The translations under genes were made by a program, and so were the position numbers. A DNA stretch of 64,000 nt, taken from positions 1 through 64,000 of the forward strand of contig JAFZPM010000046.1 in the NCBI GenBank assembly GCA_017550335.1, given 5' to 3'. Each line of letters starts with the position of its first letter. The stretch's first letter is position 1. The stretch comes from Paludibacteraceae bacterium (GTDB lineage Bacteria > Bacteroidota > Bacteroidia > Bacteroidales > Paludibacteraceae). The notes below the pieces were generated by a model, which was not told the origin of the DNA, searched no databases, and was given only the letters and a program-made list of their open reading frames with translations. Of this stretch, positions 62,829 to 64,000 are shown piece after piece.

Positions 62829-64000
62829 CTATCGGAGTAACGTCACGGTGCCTCGTTTCTCTCCTGTCTTGTTTATGCCCTTGTAGATGCTCTTGTACTC
62901 TACGATGTAACCGTAAACGCCCCATTCGCATTTGTCTCCGTTCTTGTCACGTCCGTTCCACTTAGCGTTCTTGTCGTCGGATTCGAAGATGATGCGACCC
63001 GTTCTGTCGAAGATGCGCCAGTGGAATTCTGTCATGAACTCGGTTCCCATAAATCTGAAGCAATCGTTCATATCATCCTCGTTAGGAGTGAAGGCGTTTG
63101 GTGCCCAGAAGTCTTTCCAAACGTAGACGATGGTGTCACCTTCGTAGAGACATCCCTTGTCGTCGTAAGCCCTAGCCGTCACGATGAAGGAGTCGCGGAC
63201 GTTGGTGTTCGTGTAGGTATGTTTAGCCATCCTGCCTCTCGTCTCGCTTGCTCCGTCGTCTGTCAGCCAATTCCAGTTCTCCGTCTCCGGGAATATTCCT
63301 GTCATCTCTATGACGTTGGAGTTCTCGTCGATGGTGGTTGGCGACACATCGAAGCGGATCGGGTTGAATTGAAGCGCATCGACTTTGATCGTGTCATAGG
63401 AAGCGCATCTATTTGCGTCGTAGGCGACGACATAGACCTCTGTAGGTTCCGTGATTGTACCGGAAACCTTCTTCGCGGAGTTGCTGAAGAGGTCTCCGTT
63501 GAGAGGGTTACTTCTCCATTCACACGAAATGATATTAGACTCCCTAATACTGAATTCAGCCTCGGTGTCGGTGTTTGGACATCCGATCAGAGTGTCATGT
63601 ATCTTCACGGTTGGGTTCTTGTATACCCACAAGGTGAACTCCTTGGTGTTCTTACAGTCGCTGACGGAAGTTCCAGTGATGTAGAACTTGTTGGCTCCTG
63701 CTTTCATGTTTTCCCTCTCGAGGTAACGTCCTTCCTCGATCTTGCCCGTGCTTTCCTCTCTCCAGACGAATTTGTCCGCACCGTCGGCGATGAGTCTAGC
63801 GCTGTTGCCTTCACAGACGGATGAGTCTCCGTAGATATCCACATTCGGAGCGACATTTGTTTCGATGAATATCTCTTCCGATGCGGTACATCCATTTTCC
63901 GCGACGCCGGTGAGGATTACCCTTGTCACACCCATTGGAGTGAATTTGTATGGGTTACCCGCTTGTGAGGTCAGACCACCATCTGTGCTCCATCGGTACT
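62829..64000 (-). CDS. T9SS type B protein with Ig-like modules (partial, 5' end beyond window)
   Basis: The C-terminal ~390 residues of a second large exported protein; the frame is open to the right edge. Three Ig-like modules are visible, including one with VCEGNSARLIADGADKFVW and one with IGCPNTDTEAEFSI. A PKD-like domain with VRDSFIVTARAYDDKGC and a T9SS type B sorting domain starting WAPNAFTPNEDDMNDCFRF follow. The order and sequence of its last two modules, PKD domain and tail match the end of the downstream giant protein very closely (shared DFWAPNAFTPN, GTEF-TEF, RGTVTL-R). The two are therefore tandem paralogues. One difference is a Cys replacing Val in the DCFRF segment. Total size cannot be known from this window. 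Confidence 0.9.
   Translation of the reverse strand, partial: YRWSTDGGLTSQAGNPYKFTPMGVTRVILTGVAENGCTASEEIFIETNVAPNVDIYGDSSVCEGNSARLIADGADKFVWREESTGKIEEGRYLERENMKAGANKFYITGTSVSDCKNTKEFTLWVYKNPTVKIHDTLIGCPNTDTEAEFSIRESNIISCEWRSNPLNGDLFSNSAKKVSGTITEPTEVYVVAYDANRCASYDTIKVDALQFNPIRFDVSPTTIDENSNVIEMTGIFPETENWNWLTDDGASETRGRMAKHTYTNTNVRDSFIVTARAYDDKGCLYEGDTIVYVWKDFWAPNAFTPNEDDMNDCFRFMGTEFMTEFHWRIFDRTGRIIFESDDKNAKWNGRDKNGDKCEWGVYGYIVEYKSIYKGINKTGEKRGTVTLLR

Overview
The window looks like a chromosomal segment of an anaerobic, probably gut- or rumen-associated Bacteroidales bacterium. Several signs agree. Promoters fit the Bacteroidota consensus TTTG-N19-21-TAnnTTTG, and Shine-Dalgarno sites are scarce. 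There are lipoproteins with a Cys lipobox, DUF1573 proteins, a UpxY-type NusG paralogue, and five proteins with type IX secretion (T9SS) sorting tails of types A and B. The family within the order cannot be fixed from this sequence. Gene calls on the ordinary chromosome are mostly straightforward; the unusual content is one giant gene and a small accessory patch.

Layout, left to right. 0.2-9.2 kb is almost all minus strand: comM/yifB, a YD-repeat-like lipoprotein, a MacA/MacB-type tripartite exporter (adaptor, ATPase, permease), and a pyrK-pyrD pair followed by a small membrane-anchored protein and a HAD phosphatase. 9.2-10.3 kb holds an 82-residue unknown protein and an orphan MptD-type ECF transporter S component. 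10.4-14.3 kb is an AT-richer accessory patch. It contains a Fic AMPylase-like gene, a C-terminal scrap of a type I restriction HsdR, a DUF4143 AAA ATPase, and two copies of the same short gene tail. 14.4-24.3 kb returns to housekeeping genes: trxA, dnaK, a lipoprotein, a T9SS-secreted esterase, pgk, a thiol/redox cluster (TlpA-like lipoprotein, CcdA-like membrane protein, DUF1573 protein) and a larger DUF1573 protein. 24.5-34.0 kb carries cell-wall and glycan enzymes: an M23 peptidase, a C69-type dipeptidase homologue that lacks the nucleophile Cys, a NusG-like antiterminator, a PFL-activase-like radical SAM protein, and a two-gene secreted beta-glucan locus (GH43-like+GH30+lectin, then GH16+lectin). 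34-37.3 kb has an outer-membrane barrel and mutS2.

The right 40% of the window is one 25-kb gene encoding an 8,338-residue secreted protein. It has a signal peptide, a Cys-rich N-terminal domain, about 90 Ig-like modules, a PKD-like domain and a T9SS type B sorting domain. The last 39 modules are arranged as 13 copies of a three-module block, recognisable from the linker after each module. A second protein with the same tail lies immediately upstream and runs off the right edge, so this is a tandem locus of giant surface or secreted proteins.

How the genes fit together (inference): the secreted esterase, GH30 and GH16 enzymes and the giant proteins would all leave through a T9SS that is not in this window. 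The many paired cysteines of the giant protein would need oxidative folding in the periplasm. No tRNA, rRNA, CRISPR array, intact transposase or replication origin was seen.
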